The notes under the pieces are model-generated. The model had not been told where the DNA came from and made no database searches. It saw nothing but the letters and a program-made list of their open reading frames with translations. A DNA stretch of 64,000 nucleotides, taken from assembly GCF_016860545.1 (NCBI RefSeq), contig NZ_BNEB01000005.1, positions 930,001 to 994,000 of the forward strand, read 5' to 3'. The translations under genes and the position numbers were made by a program. Shown in pieces: positions 33,849 through 43,257 of the stretch. Position 1 is the first letter of the stretch, and every line of letters starts with the position of its first letter. This DNA comes from Streptomyces asoensis. Its GTDB lineage: Bacteria; Actinomycetota; Actinomycetes; Streptomycetales; Streptomycetaceae.

Positions 33849-35888
33849 ATGGCACCGCACCCCGAAGCCGCCGCTCTGCTCGGTCGGTCCCACCGGCTGG
33901 GCGCCGATCCCCGCAACACCAACTACGCCGGCGGCAACACGTCCGCCAAGGGCACCGGCACCGACCCCGTGACCGGCGGGGACGTCGAGCTGATGTGGGT
34001 GAAGGGGTCCGGCGGGGACCTCGGGACACTCACCGGGGCGGGACTGGCCGTGCTGCGACTGGACCGGCTGCGCGGGCTCGCCGACGTCTACCCGGGCGTC
34101 GAGCGCGAGGACGAGATGGTCGCCGCGTTCGACTACTGCCTGCACGGCAAGGGCGGGGCGGCTCCGTCGATCGACACCGCCATGCACGGCCTCGTCGACG
34201 CCGCCCACGTCGACCACCTGCACCCCGACTCCGGGATCGCGCTGGCCTGCGCGGCCGACGGCGAGAAGCTGACGGCCGAGTGCTTCGGGGACACCGTCGC
34301 GTGGGTGCCCTGGCGCCGGCCCGGCTTCCAGCTGGGACTCGACATCGCGGCCGTCAAGGCGGCCAACCCGCAGGCGATCGGCTGCGTCCTGGGCGGCCAC
34401 GGCGTCACCGCGTGGGGCGACACCTCCGAGGAGTGCGAGCGCAACTCGCTGCACATCATCCGCACCGCCGAGGCCTTCCTCGCGCAGAAGGGGAAGGCCG
34501 ATCCGTTCGGGCCGGTCCTCGAAGGCCACGAGGCGCTGCCCGAGGCCGAGCGGCGGGAGCGGGCGGCGGCGCTGGCCCCGTACGTGCGGGCGATCGCCTC
34601 GCAGGACCGTCCCCAGGTGGGCCACTTCACCGACTCCGACGTCGTCCTCGACTTCCTGGCGCGGGCCGAGCACCCCCGGCTCGCCGCGCTCGGCACCTCC
34701 TGCCCGGACCACTTCCTGCGCACCAAGGTGCGGCCGCTGGTCCTCGACCTGCCGCCCGCAACCCCGCTGGGGGAGGCGATCGCGCGGCTCGGGGAACTGC
34801 ACGCCGCGTACCGCGAGGAGTACGCCGCCTACTACGACCGGCACGCCGACGCCGACTCGCCCGCCATGCGCGGCGCCGACCCGGCGATCGTGCTGGTGCC
34901 GGGCGTGGGCATGTTCTCCTTCGGCAAGGACAAGCAGACGGCGCGGGTGGCCGGCGAGTTCTACGTCAACGCCGTCAACGTGATGCGCGGCGCGGAGGCG
35001 GTGTCCTCGTACTCGCCGATCGAGGAGTCGGAGAAGTTCCGCATCGAGTACTGGGCGCTGGAGGAGGCCAAGCTCCGGCGGATGCCGGAGCCGAAGCCGC
35101 TCGCGACCCGCGTCGCGCTCGTCACGGGCGCGGGCAGCGGGATCGGCAAGGCCATCGCGCACCGGCTGGCGGCCGAGGGCGCGTGTGTCGTCGTCGCCGA
35201 CCTGAACGCGGAGAACGCGGCGGCCGTCGCCGAGGAACTGGGCGGACCCGACCGGGCGGTCGCCGTGACCGTCGACGTGACCTCCGAGGAGCAGATCGCC
35301 GGCGCCTTCCGGGCCGCCGCGCTCGCCTTCGGCGGGGTGGACCTGGTCGTCAACAACGCCGGGATCTCCATCTCCAAGCCGCTGCTCGAGACGTCCGCCC
35401 GCGACTGGGACCTCCAGCACGACATCATGGCCCGCGGGTCGTTCCTGGTCTCGCGGGAGGCGGCGCGGGTCATGATCGCCCAGGGGCTGGGCGGCGACAT
35501 CGTCTACATCGCGTCGAAGAACGCCGTCTTCGCCGGTCCGAACAACATCGCCTACTCCGCCACCAAGGCCGACCAGGCCCACCAGGTGCGCCTGCTCGCC
35601 GCCGAGCTGGGCGAGCACGGCATCCGCGTCAACGGCGTCAACCCGGACGGCGTGGTGCGCGGGTCGGGCATCTTCGCGGGCGGCTGGGGCGCGCAGCGCG
35701 CCGCGACCTACGGCATCGAGGAGGAGAAGCTCGGCGAGTTCTACGCCCAGCGGACCATCCTCAAGCGCGAGGTGCTGCCGGAGCACGTGGCGAACGCGGT
35801 GTTCGCGCTCACCGGCGGCGAGCTCACCCACACCACCGGACTGCACGTCCCCGTCGACGCGGGTGTGGCGGCCGCGTTCCTCCGGTGA
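33849..35888 (+). CDS. rhaD: Bifunctional rhamnulose-1-phosphate aldolase/lactaldehyde dehydrogenase
   Basis: 679 residues. Residues ~1-410 are a class II aldolase/adducin-like domain with GGNTSAKG, AAHVDHLHPDS (zinc His pair) and CVLGGHGVTAWG; residues ~420-679 are a short-chain dehydrogenase with TGAGSGIGKAIA, VNNAGIS, SKNAVFAGPNNIAYSATKAD (YxxxK). This fusion (YuxG/RhaEW type) cleaves L-rhamnulose 1-phosphate to dihydroxyacetone phosphate and L-lactaldehyde and oxidises the latter to L-lactate, which explains the lutABC genes downstream. Gap of 152 bp after rhaI; GTGA overlap with rhaB. Confidence 0.95.
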   Translation: MAPHPEAAALLGRSHRLGADPRNTNYAGGNTSAKGTGTDPVTGGDVELMWVKGSGGDLGTLTGAGLAVLRLDRLRGLADVYPGVEREDEMVAAFDYCLHGKGGAAPSIDTAMHGLVDAAHVDHLHPDSGIALACAADGEKLTAECFGDTVAWVPWRRPGFQLGLDIAAVKAANPQAIGCVLGGHGVTAWGDTSEECERNSLHIIRTAEAFLAQKGKADPFGPVLEGHEALPEAERRERAAALAPYVRAIASQDRPQVGHFTDSDVVLDFLARAEHPRLAALGTSCPDHFLRTKVRPLVLDLPPATPLGEAIARLGELHAAYREEYAAYYDRHADADSPAMRGADPAIVLVPGVGMFSFGKDKQTARVAGEFYVNAVNVMRGAEAVSSYSPIEESEKFRIEYWALEEAKLRRMPEPKPLATRVALVTGAGSGIGKAIAHRLAAEGACVVVADLNAENAAAVAEELGGPDRAVAVTVDVTSEEQIAGAFRAAALAFGGVDLVVNNAGISISKPLLETSARDWDLQHDIMARGSFLVSREAARVMIAQGLGGDIVYIASKNAVFAGPNNIAYSATKADQAHQVRLLAAELGEHGIRVNGVNPDGVVRGSGIFAGGWGAQRAATYGIEEEKLGEFYAQRTILKREVLPEHVANAVFALTGGELTHTTGLHVPVDAGVAAAFLR

Positions 35889-37330
35889 CCGCCGTGCGGT
35901 CGTACGCGGCGGTCGACCTCGGCGCGTCCAGCGGGCGCGTCATGGTCGGCCGCGTGGGGACCGACTCGCTGGAGCTGACGGAGGCGCACCGCTTCCGCAA
36001 CCGGCCGGTCCGGGTCCCGGAGGGGCTGCGCTGGGACGTGCTGTCCCTGTACGCGGGGGTCCTGGACGGGCTGCGGGCGGCCGGTCCGGTGGACTCGGTC
36101 GGCATCGACAGCTGGGCGGTGGACTACGGCCTCCTCGACGCGGACGGCGCCCTGCTCGGCAACCCGGTGCACTACCGGGACACGCGCACCGAAGGGGTCG
36201 CCGAGAAGGTGTGGGCCACCGTGCCCGCGGCCGAGCTGTACGCGGCCACCGGCCTCCAGTACGCGCCCTTCAACACCCTCTACCAGTTGACGGCCGCCCG
36301 CGGCACGCGTGAACTCCGCCAGGCCGCGCGCCTGTTGCTCATTCCCGACCTGCTGGCGTACTGGCTCACGGGCGAGCAGGGAACCGAGCTGACCAACGCC
36401 TCCACCACCCAGCTGATCGACCCCCGTACGGGCGACTGGGCGTACGACGTGGCCGAGCGGCTCGGCGTCGACCTGGGACTGTTCGCGCCGCTGCGGCGGC
36501 CCGGCGACCCGGCGGGCCTGCTGCGGGCGGGCGTGCTGGAGGAGACGGGGCTCACCGGCCCGGTGCCGGTGACGACGGTCGGCTCGCACGACACCGCCTC
36601 CGCCGTGGCCGCCGTCCCGGCGACCGGCGAGCGGTTCGCCTACATCTGCACCGGCACCTGGTCGCTGGCCGGCCTGGAGCTGGCGGCGCCCGTCCTCACC
36701 GAGGAGAGCCGGGCGGCCAACTTCACCAACGAGCTGGGGCTGGACGGCACGGTCCGCTACCTGCGCAACATCATGGGGCTGTGGCTGCTCCAGGAGTGCC
36801 TGCGGGCCTGGGGCGAACCGGATCTGGGCGAGCTGCTGCGGGAGGCGGCGGGCGTGCCCGCGCTGCGCTCGGTCGTGGACGCCGGGGACGCCGCCTTCCT
36901 GGCGCCCGGGCGGATGCCGGAGCGGATCGCCGAGGCGTGCCGGGTGTCCGGACAGCCGGTGCCCGTCACCCCCGCCGAGATCACGCGCTGCATCCTCGAC
37001 TCCCTCGCCCTGGCCCACCGGCGGGCCGTCGAGGAGGCCCGGCGGCTCGCCGACCACCCGGTCGACGTCGTGCACGTCGTGGGCGGCGGCACCCGCAACA
37101 CGCTGCTGTGCCAGCTCACCGCGGACGCCTGCGGGCTGCCGGTGGTGGCGGGTCCGACAGAGGCGGCCGCCCTCGGCAACGTGCTCGTCCAGGCCCGCGC
37201 GCACGGCTCGGTCGGCGACCGCGCCGACATGCGCCGGCTGCTCGCCCGCACCCAGTCGCCGACGCGCTACGAGCCGCGGGGCGACAGCGGGCCGTGGCGC
37301 GAGGCGGCGGCCCGGCTCGCCGCGCGGTGA
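35885..37330 (+). CDS. rhaB: L-rhamnulokinase
   Basis: 481 residues from the GTG at 35885, which overlaps the rhaD stop as GTGA. FGGY-family kinase: N-terminal phosphate loop AAVDLGASSGRVMVG, SVGIDSWAVDYGLLD, LQYAPFNTLYQL, adenosine motif TVGSHDTASAV, GTWSLAGLEL, and C-terminal HVVGGGTRNTLLCQLTAD with GPTEAAALGNVLVQA. Phosphorylates L-rhamnulose at C1 before aldol cleavage, even though the gene lies after the aldolase gene. A small terminator follows. Confidence 0.95.
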   Translation: MTAVRSYAAVDLGASSGRVMVGRVGTDSLELTEAHRFRNRPVRVPEGLRWDVLSLYAGVLDGLRAAGPVDSVGIDSWAVDYGLLDADGALLGNPVHYRDTRTEGVAEKVWATVPAAELYAATGLQYAPFNTLYQLTAARGTRELRQAARLLLIPDLLAYWLTGEQGTELTNASTTQLIDPRTGDWAYDVAERLGVDLGLFAPLRRPGDPAGLLRAGVLEETGLTGPVPVTTVGSHDTASAVAAVPATGERFAYICTGTWSLAGLELAAPVLTEESRAANFTNELGLDGTVRYLRNIMGLWLLQECLRAWGEPDLGELLREAAGVPALRSVVDAGDAAFLAPGRMPERIAEACRVSGQPVPVTPAEITRCILDSLALAHRRAVEEARRLADHPVDVVHVVGGGTRNTLLCQLTADACGLPVVAGPTEAAALGNVLVQARAHGSVGDRADMRRLLARTQSPTRYEPRGDSGPWREAAARLAAR

Positions 37331-37342
37331 GCGGGGGTCTCC

Positions 37343-37361
37343 CCGGGGCCGTCGGCCCCGG
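37343..37361 (+). terminator. Hairpin after rhaB
   Basis: CCGGGGCC-GTC-GGCCCCGG, a perfect 8-bp stem with a 3-nt loop, 12 bp after the rhaB stop; no T-run, as is common in Streptomyces. It may separate lutABC from the rhamnose transcript or only weaken read-through. Confidence 0.5.
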
Positions 37362-37403
37362 ACTACTCTGCACTCATCCGATGACCTACCGCGAGGAGCC
37401 GCG

Positions 37404-38159
37404 ATGCGTGTCGCACTGTTCCTGACCTGTGTCAACGACACGCTCTATCCGGACACCGGCCGCGCCGTGGTGAAACTGCTGACCAGACTGGGCGTCGAGG
37501 TGGACTTCCCGATGGCCCAGACCTGCTGCGGCCAGGCCCACTACAACACCGGTTACCGTCATGAGGCCGAGCCGCTCGCCCGGCATTTCTCCGATGTCTT
37601 CGCGGAGTACGAGGCGATCGTGACGCCTTCGGGGTCCTGCGGGGCGATGGTGCGGGAGCTGTATCCGAGGATGGGCGAGCGGGCCCGGGCCGAGGGGCGC
37701 GGGGACACCCTCGCCGCCACCCTGGCGCCGGTGGTGCCGAAGACGTACGAACTCACCGAGTTCCTGGTGGACGTGCTCCGTGTCACGGACGTCGGCGCGT
37801 ACTACCCGCACAAGGTGACCTATCACCCGACCTGTCACGGGCTGCGCGGCCTGGGCCTCGGGGACCGTCCCCGGCGTCTGCTCCGGGCCGTGGCGGGGCT
37901 GGAGCTGGTGGAGCTGCCGGGGGCCGACGAGTGCTGCGGCTTCGGCGGGACCTTCGCGCTGAAGAACTCCGACGTCTCGGCCGCGATGGGCGCCGACAAG
38001 GTGCGCAACGCCGAGTCGACGGGTGCCGAGGTGCTCTGCGCGGCGGACAACTCCTGCCTGATGCACATCGGCGGCACCATGACCCGGCTGGAGAGCGGCA
38101 TGCGGCCCGTGCACATCGCGGAGATCCTGGCGAGCACGAAGGAGGGACCGGCGTCATGA
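37404..38159 (+). CDS. lutA: Lactate utilisation protein A (CCG-domain Fe-S protein)
   Basis: 251 residues, GAGGAG 6 nt upstream. Two cysteine-rich CCG domains as in GlpC/HdrB/LutA: LFLTCVNDTLYP with QTCCGQAHYNTG, PSGSCGAMV; and YHPTCHGLRGLG, DECCGFGGTFALK, AADNSCLMHIGG. Forms with LutB and LutC the L-lactate dehydrogenase complex that makes pyruvate. Stop overlaps lutB start as ATGA. Placement right after rhaD/rhaB suggests it burns lactate produced from rhamnose. Confidence 0.95.
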   Translation: MRVALFLTCVNDTLYPDTGRAVVKLLTRLGVEVDFPMAQTCCGQAHYNTGYRHEAEPLARHFSDVFAEYEAIVTPSGSCGAMVRELYPRMGERARAEGRGDTLAATLAPVVPKTYELTEFLVDVLRVTDVGAYYPHKVTYHPTCHGLRGLGLGDRPRRLLRAVAGLELVELPGADECCGFGGTFALKNSDVSAAMGADKVRNAESTGAEVLCAADNSCLMHIGGTMTRLESGMRPVHIAEILASTKEGPAS

Positions 38160-39655
38160 GCGGGACGTTCGTGGGCATGCCGGCCTTCCCCGAGGCCGCG
38201 CGCGAGGCGGTCGGCGACCGGACGCTGCGGGCCAATCTGCGGCACGCCACGCACACCATCCGGGCCAAGCGGGCGGCCGCGGTGGCCGAGGTGTCCGACT
38301 GGGCGCAGCTGCGGGAGGCGGGCAAGCGGATCAAGGACCACACGCTGCGCCGGCTCGACCACTACCTCGTGCAACTGGAGGAGGCCGTGACGGCGGCGGG
38401 CGGCACCGTCCACTGGGCCGCCGACGCCGACGAGGCCAACCGGATCGTGGCCGCCCTGGTCAAGGAGACCGGCGAGTCGGATCTCGTCAAGGTCAAGTCG
38501 ATGGCCACCCAGGAGATCGGGCTCAACGAGGCGCTGGAGGCGGAGGGCATCCGCGCCTACGAGACCGATCTCGCCGAACTCATCGTGCAGTTGGGCCGGG
38601 ACCGGCCGTCGCACATCCTGGTCCCGGCCATCCACCGCAACCGGGGCGAGATCCGGGACATCTTCGCCCGGGAGATGAGCGCGTGGGGCCGCCCCGCGCC
38701 CGAGGGGCTGACCGACACGCCCGCCGAACTCGCGGAGGCCGCCCGCCTCCACCTGCGCGAGAAGTTCCTGCGCGCCAAGGTCGGGATCTCCGGCGCCAAC
38801 TTCATGGTCGCCGAGACCGGCACCCTGGTGGTCGTCGAGTCCGAGGGCAACGGACGGATGTGCCTGACCCTGCCCGAGACGCTGATCTCGGTCGTCGGCA
38901 TCGAGAAGATCGTGCCGACCTGGCGTGACCTGGAGGTCTTCCTCCAGACGCTGCCCCGCTCCTCGACGGCGGAGCGCATGAACCCGTACACCTCGACCTG
39001 GACGGGCACGACGGACGGCGACGGCCCGCGCACCTTCCACCTGGTGCTGCTGGACAACGGACGCACCGACACCCTCGCCGACGAGGTCGGCCGGCAGGCC
39101 CTGCGCTGCATCCGCTGCTCCGCCTGTCTGAACGTGTGCCCGGTCTACGAGCGCGCCGGCGGCCACGCCTACGGCTCGGTCTATCCCGGCCCGATCGGCG
39201 CGATCCTCAGCCCCCAACTGCGGGGTACCGGGAGCGAGATCGACGCCTCCCTGCCCTACGCCTCCTCGCTGTGCGGGGCCTGCTACGAGGTGTGCCCGGT
39301 GGCCATCGACATCCCGGAGGTGCTGGTGCACCTGCGCGAACGGGTCGTGCAGGGCGGCCCGGTCACCCGCGAGGGCAACAAGGTGGTGGTCAAGCCCGCC
39401 AAGGGGCACGCGGCGGAACGGGCCGCGATGCGGGCGGCGCGCTGGGCGTTCGGCAGGCCCGGGGCCCTGCGCGCCGGGCAGCGGCTGGCCTCCCGGACCC
39501 GCGGGCTGCATCCCCGTACGCTGCCGGGCCCCGGCCGGGCGTGGAGCGCCTCGCGGGATCTGCCGGCGGTGCCCGCGGAGCCGTTCCGCGACTGGTGGCA
39601 GCGGACGAACGGCGGCACTGCCGACGGCACGAGCGGCGAAGGAGCGGCGAAGTGA
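38156..39655 (+). CDS. lutB: Lactate utilisation protein B (Fe-S/NAD-type subunit)
   Basis: 499 residues from the ATG at 38156 (ATGA overlap with lutA). N-terminal LUD domain (about 70-310: HILVPAIHRNRGEIRDIF, ISGANFMVAETGTLVVVES) followed by two 4Fe-4S motifs CIRCSACLNVCPVY and CGACYEVCPVAIDIPE and a C-terminal DUF3390-like tail, longer and more Arg-rich than usual. Central electron-transfer subunit of the LutABC complex. Confidence 0.95.
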   Translation: MSGTFVGMPAFPEAAREAVGDRTLRANLRHATHTIRAKRAAAVAEVSDWAQLREAGKRIKDHTLRRLDHYLVQLEEAVTAAGGTVHWAADADEANRIVAALVKETGESDLVKVKSMATQEIGLNEALEAEGIRAYETDLAELIVQLGRDRPSHILVPAIHRNRGEIRDIFAREMSAWGRPAPEGLTDTPAELAEAARLHLREKFLRAKVGISGANFMVAETGTLVVVESEGNGRMCLTLPETLISVVGIEKIVPTWRDLEVFLQTLPRSSTAERMNPYTSTWTGTTDGDGPRTFHLVLLDNGRTDTLADEVGRQALRCIRCSACLNVCPVYERAGGHAYGSVYPGPIGAILSPQLRGTGSEIDASLPYASSLCGACYEVCPVAIDIPEVLVHLRERVVQGGPVTREGNKVVVKPAKGHAAERAAMRAARWAFGRPGALRAGQRLASRTRGLHPRTLPGPGRAWSASRDLPAVPAEPFRDWWQRTNGGTADGTSGEGAAK

Positions 39656-40293
39656 GCAGCAGGGAACGGATCCTGGGCCGGGTGCGGCGCGCGCTGGCGG
39701 ACGTGCCCCGGGACGACACCCCGTACGGGGAGGCGGTCGCCCGTGACTACCTGCGCGAGCACGGCGCCCGCGACACCGCCGCGACGGTCGAGCTGCTGGC
39801 GGAGAACCTGACGGAGTACCGGGCCCTCGTGCACCGGTGCGCCGAGGGGGAACTGCCCGCCGTGCTGGCCCGATTGCTCGCGGAGCGGAGGGCGGCCACG
39901 GTCCTCGTGCCGCCGGGCCTCGACGAGACCTGGCTGGCGCGCTCGGACGTGGCGCGCGTCGCGGACCTGGCGGGGAGCGGCGCGCACGAGCTGGACCGCG
40001 TGGACAGCGTGGTCACGGCGTGCGCGGTGGCCGTCGCGGAGACGGGGACCATCGTGCTGGACGGCGGCCCCGACCAGGGCCGGCGCCGGATCACCCTGGT
40101 CCCGGATCACCACATCTGCGTGGTGCGGGTCCCGGAGCAGGTCGTGTCCTCCGTGCCCCAGGCCCTGGAACGGCTCGACCCGCTCCGCCCGTCGACCTGG
40201 ATCTCCGGCCCCTCGGCGACCAGCGACATCGAACTCGACCGGGTGGAAGGGGTGCACGGCCCGCGCACCCTGGAGGTGGTCCTGGTCGGCTGA
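39652..40293 (+). CDS. lutC: Lactate utilisation protein C
   Basis: 213 residues from the GTG at 39652 (GTGA overlap with lutB). LUD-domain protein: SSRERILGRVRRALAD start, VLVPPGLDETWL, VVTACAVAVAETGTIVLDGG, ITLVPDHHICVVRVPEQVV and SGPSATSDIELDRVEGVHGP, the last being the typical LutC/YkgG end. Completes the lactate oxidation operon. Converges on the gene at 40333. Confidence 0.95.
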   Translation: MSSRERILGRVRRALADVPRDDTPYGEAVARDYLREHGARDTAATVELLAENLTEYRALVHRCAEGELPAVLARLLAERRAATVLVPPGLDETWLARSDVARVADLAGSGAHELDRVDSVVTACAVAVAETGTIVLDGGPDQGRRRITLVPDHHICVVRVPEQVVSSVPQALERLDPLRPSTWISGPSATSDIELDRVEGVHGPRTLEVVLVG

Positions 40294-40332
40294 GCCCGTG
40301 GAGGGGCGGCTCCGGCCGGCCGCCGCCCCGGC

Positions 40333-40899
40333 TCAGGAGTAGGTCATCGGGCAGCCGTACCGCAGGGAGTACTGCGCGGCGCGCAGGTAGAGCGCCACGT
40401 AGAAGGCCGCGTCCGGGTCCTCGGCCCACGTCCCGGGCCGCACCCGGGCGGTCCGCTCCGCCCCGCCCTCCAGGAACCACAGGCTCAGTGCGAGGTTCTC
40501 GCCCGCGGGTATCGCGTCCACGGGCAGGGCGATCGCCGCGGCCAGCCGCTCGGCCAGGGCGAGCACCCGCGGGGCCCCGGCGACCGCCGTGTCCTCGCCG
40601 GAGTACGCGGTGCCGACGGGGAGCACGATCTCCTCGTCCAGCGCGAACGGCACCAGCACGCTCCAGTCGAGGAGCGCCGACAGCTCCGCGTCGGTCAGCA
40701 GCGTCCCGCACAGCGCCAAGAAGCCGTCCATGGACGGGCCGACCTTCTCCTCGAACCAGCCCGGCGCCTCCCGTGCCTCGTACGGGGGCAGGCCGCGCCG
40801 CGCCAGCTCGGTGTCCAGCGCGGCGGCGACGTCCCCGTACCCGTCCTCCCCCGGCTGCGACCAGTCCCGCGCGGCGACACTCACCAGATAGACACCCAT
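40333..40899 (-). CDS. Hypothetical protein
   Basis: 188 residues from the ATG complementary to 40897-40899. No signal peptide or membrane helix; Asp/Glu-rich, with MGVYLVSVAARDWSQPGEDGYGD at the start (first strand-like), a helical middle (ALAERLAAAIALPVDAIP) and ALSLWFLEGGAERTARVRPG ... YVALYLRAAQYSLRYGCPM at the end. I recall similar proteins in other streptomycetes but no function. Divergent from the moxR gene. Confidence 0.75.
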   Translation of the reverse strand: MGVYLVSVAARDWSQPGEDGYGDVAAALDTELARRGLPPYEAREAPGWFEEKVGPSMDGFLALCGTLLTDAELSALLDWSVLVPFALDEEIVLPVGTAYSGEDTAVAGAPRVLALAERLAAAIALPVDAIPAGENLALSLWFLEGGAERTARVRPGTWAEDPDAAFYVALYLRAAQYSLRYGCPMTYS

Positions 40900-40944
40900 G
40901 ATCGCAACGTACCGGCCGCCACCGACAAACGTCCCGGTCCCCCG

Positions 40945-40974
40945 TGACAACCAGGGTGAACAAGCGCTTAGATA
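40945..40974 (+). promoter_or_regulatory. Putative promoter of moxR-coxE
   Basis: TGACAA (40945-40950), 18-bp spacer, TAGATA (40969-40974); an AAGCGCTT palindrome (40962-40969) sits against the -10 and could be a regulator site. Confidence 0.45.
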
Positions 40975-41022
40975 GGTGATCGAACGTCCGCAGGACCGCG
41001 ACCGAACCCTCCGGAGGCCCCG

Positions 41023-41880
41023 TTGTTCACGTCCGTCGACGATGTCTGCGCGCGGCTCGCCGAGAGCGGCTACCTGGCCTCCCCCGCCGTCGCCACGACC
41101 GTCTTCCTCGCCGACCGGCTCGGCAAGCCGCTGCTGGTGGAGGGCCCCGCCGGGGTCGGCAAGACGGAGCTCGCCAAGGCCGTGGCGCGGGTCGCGGGAG
41201 CCCGGCTGGTACGGCTCCAGTGCTACGAGGGCGTCGACGAGTCCCGGGCCCTGTACGAGTGGAACCACGCCAAGCAGCTGCTGCGCATCAGCGCGGGCCG
41301 GGACGAGAGCTGGGACGAGACCCGCACCGACATCTTCAGCGAGGAGTTCCTCCTCCCCCGGCCGCTGCTGACCGCCATCCGCGGCGACGAACCGACGGTC
41401 CTGCTCATCGACGAGACCGACAAGGCCGACGTCGAGGTGGAGGGGCTGCTCCTGGAGGTGCTGAGCGACTTCCAGGTCACCGTCCCGGAGCTCGGCACGA
41501 TCACCGCGGCGCGCCGCCCGTTCGTCGTCCTCACCTCCAACGCGAGCCGTGAGCTGTCGGAGGCGCTGCGCCGGCGCTGTCTCTTCCTGCACATCGGCTT
41601 CCCCGAGGAGGAGCTGGAGCGGCGGATCGTCCGGCTGAAGGTGCCCGGCATCGAGGAGGCGCTGGCGCAGTCGGTGGTCCGGGTGATCGGCGCGCTGCGC
41701 GCGATGGACCTGCGCAAGGCGCCGTCCGTCGCCGAGACCGTCGACTGGGCCCGCACCCTGCTCGCGCTCGGTGCGACCGCCCTGGACGAGGGTGTCGTCC
41801 GCGACAGCCTCGGCGTGATCCTCAAGCACCAGGAGGACATCCTCAAGGCCGGCGCGAAGCTCGACCTGGACGCCGTGTGA
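41023..41880 (+). CDS. MoxR-family AAA ATPase
   Basis: 285 residues with a TTG start at 41023; GGAGG lies 5 nt upstream. MoxR/CoxD-type AAA+: Walker A VEGPAGVGKTELAKAV, CYEGVDESRALYEWN, Walker B PTVLLIDETDKAD, sensor LTSNASRELSEALRRRC with Arg finger. These ATPases act as chaperones for metal-centre or complex assembly together with a VWA partner, which is encoded directly downstream with a GTGA overlap. Client protein unknown; no dehydrogenase is adjacent. Confidence 0.92.
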   Translation: MFTSVDDVCARLAESGYLASPAVATTVFLADRLGKPLLVEGPAGVGKTELAKAVARVAGARLVRLQCYEGVDESRALYEWNHAKQLLRISAGRDESWDETRTDIFSEEFLLPRPLLTAIRGDEPTVLLIDETDKADVEVEGLLLEVLSDFQVTVPELGTITAARRPFVVLTSNASRELSEALRRRCLFLHIGFPEEELERRIVRLKVPGIEEALAQSVVRVIGALRAMDLRKAPSVAETVDWARTLLALGATALDEGVVRDSLGVILKHQEDILKAGAKLDLDAV

Positions 41881-43229
41881 GCGCCGAGGCCGCCGACCGC
41901 GTGGTCGGCCTGGTGGCGGCGCTGCGCGCGCACGGACTGCGGATCGGCACGGGTGAGACGGTGGACGCCGCCGAGGCGGCGGCGGTGCTCGGCTTCGCGG
42001 ACCGCGCGGTGCTGCGCGAGGGGCTCGCCGCGGCCCTGCTGCACTCTCCGGACCAGCGAAGGGTCTTCGACACCGTCTTCGACCTGTACTTCCCGTACGG
42101 CGTCGGCGCGCCGCAGGGCGGGCCCGGCGACCGGGACGACCTGCGGGAGCGGCTGGCCGCCGCGCTCGCCGACGACGACGCGACGGCGCTGGCCCGGTTG
42201 GCCGTGGAGGCCGTCGACGGGTTCGGCGGGTACGGGAGTTCACCGGGCGCGGACGGCTGGTCGTCGTACCAGGCGCTGGAACGCCTGCGCCCGCAGACAC
42301 TGCTGGCGCGGGTCCGTGACGACGTCCGTTCCCGGGGTGGGGGTCCCGGATTCACCGACCGGCTCCTGGAGGACGAGATCCGGCGGCGCATCGAGGTCTT
42401 CCGCACCCTGGTGGCCGGGGAGGCCCGGCGCCGGGTGGCGGAGCGGCGGGGGCGGGACGAGATCGCCCGGCGGGCGGTCGCGCCGACCGTGGACCGGGTC
42501 GACTTCCTGTACGCAGGGAAGGACCGGCTGGCCGAACTGCGGCGCACCGTACAGCCGTTGGCGCGCAAGCTGGCCACCCGCATGGCCGCGCGCCGCCGGC
42601 GGGCCTCGCGCGGCACCATCGACCTGCGGCGCACCCTGCGCGGTTCCCTCTCGACGGGCGGGGTGCCGATGCGGCCGGTGCTGCGCCGCCGGCGGCCGGT
42701 CCGCCCCGAACTGGTGCTCCTGTGCGATGTCTCGGGGTCGGTGTCGGGCTTCTCCGACTTCACGATGCTGCTGGTGCAGGCCCTGCACGACCAGTTCACC
42801 AAGGTGCGGGTGTTCGCCTTCGTCAACCGGATCGACGAGGTGACCGGGCTGCTCGGACACGGGGCGGCGGACCCGGCGGGCCTCGGCGCGCGCATCAGGG
42901 CGGAGGCCGGCCTGACGGGCCACCACGGCAGCAGCGACTACGGGGCCGCGCTGGGAGAGTTCACCGCACGGTACGGGGACGCGGTCGGCCCGCGCAGCAC
43001 GGTCTTCGTGCTCGGCGACGCCCGGACCAACATGAGCGACCCCAATCCGGCCGCCCTGCGGCGGATCGCCGGACAGGCGCGCCACCTCCACTGGCTGAAC
43101 CCGGAGCCGCGCACCCTGTGGGGCACGGGTGACTCGGCGGCGCCCGAGTACGCCGGGCTGGTCGCGATGCACGAGTGCCGCAACGCCGGCCAACTCGGCG
43201 CACTGATCGGCAGGTTGCTTCCCGTCTGA
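41877..43229 (+). CDS. CoxE-like VWA-domain protein
   Basis: 450 residues from the GTG at 41877, overlapping the moxR stop. N-terminal helical CoxE part (AADRVVGLVAALRAHGLRIG, VFDTVFDLYFPYG), Arg-rich linker (about 200-260: RRRRASRGTIDLRRTLR) and a C-terminal von Willebrand A domain with an intact MIDAS DVSGSVS, GSSDYGAALGEF and LGDARTN. Partner of the MoxR ATPase; the pair is probably a chaperone for assembly of a protein complex (inference from MoxR/VWA systems). Confidence 0.92.
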   Translation: MSAEAADRVVGLVAALRAHGLRIGTGETVDAAEAAAVLGFADRAVLREGLAAALLHSPDQRRVFDTVFDLYFPYGVGAPQGGPGDRDDLRERLAAALADDDATALARLAVEAVDGFGGYGSSPGADGWSSYQALERLRPQTLLARVRDDVRSRGGGPGFTDRLLEDEIRRRIEVFRTLVAGEARRRVAERRGRDEIARRAVAPTVDRVDFLYAGKDRLAELRRTVQPLARKLATRMAARRRRASRGTIDLRRTLRGSLSTGGVPMRPVLRRRRPVRPELVLLCDVSGSVSGFSDFTMLLVQALHDQFTKVRVFAFVNRIDEVTGLLGHGAADPAGLGARIRAEAGLTGHHGSSDYGAALGEFTARYGDAVGPRSTVFVLGDARTNMSDPNPAALRRIAGQARHLHWLNPEPRTLWGTGDSAAPEYAGLVAMHECRNAGQLGALIGRLLPV

Positions 43230-43257
43230 GCGACGCCGACCGGTGCCGCCCGGCGCA

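Noticed and set aside
33995..37330. 1111-codon open frame over rhaD and rhaB
   Set aside because: First two thirds are a shifted-frame shadow of rhaD; the true gene is rhaB from 35885.
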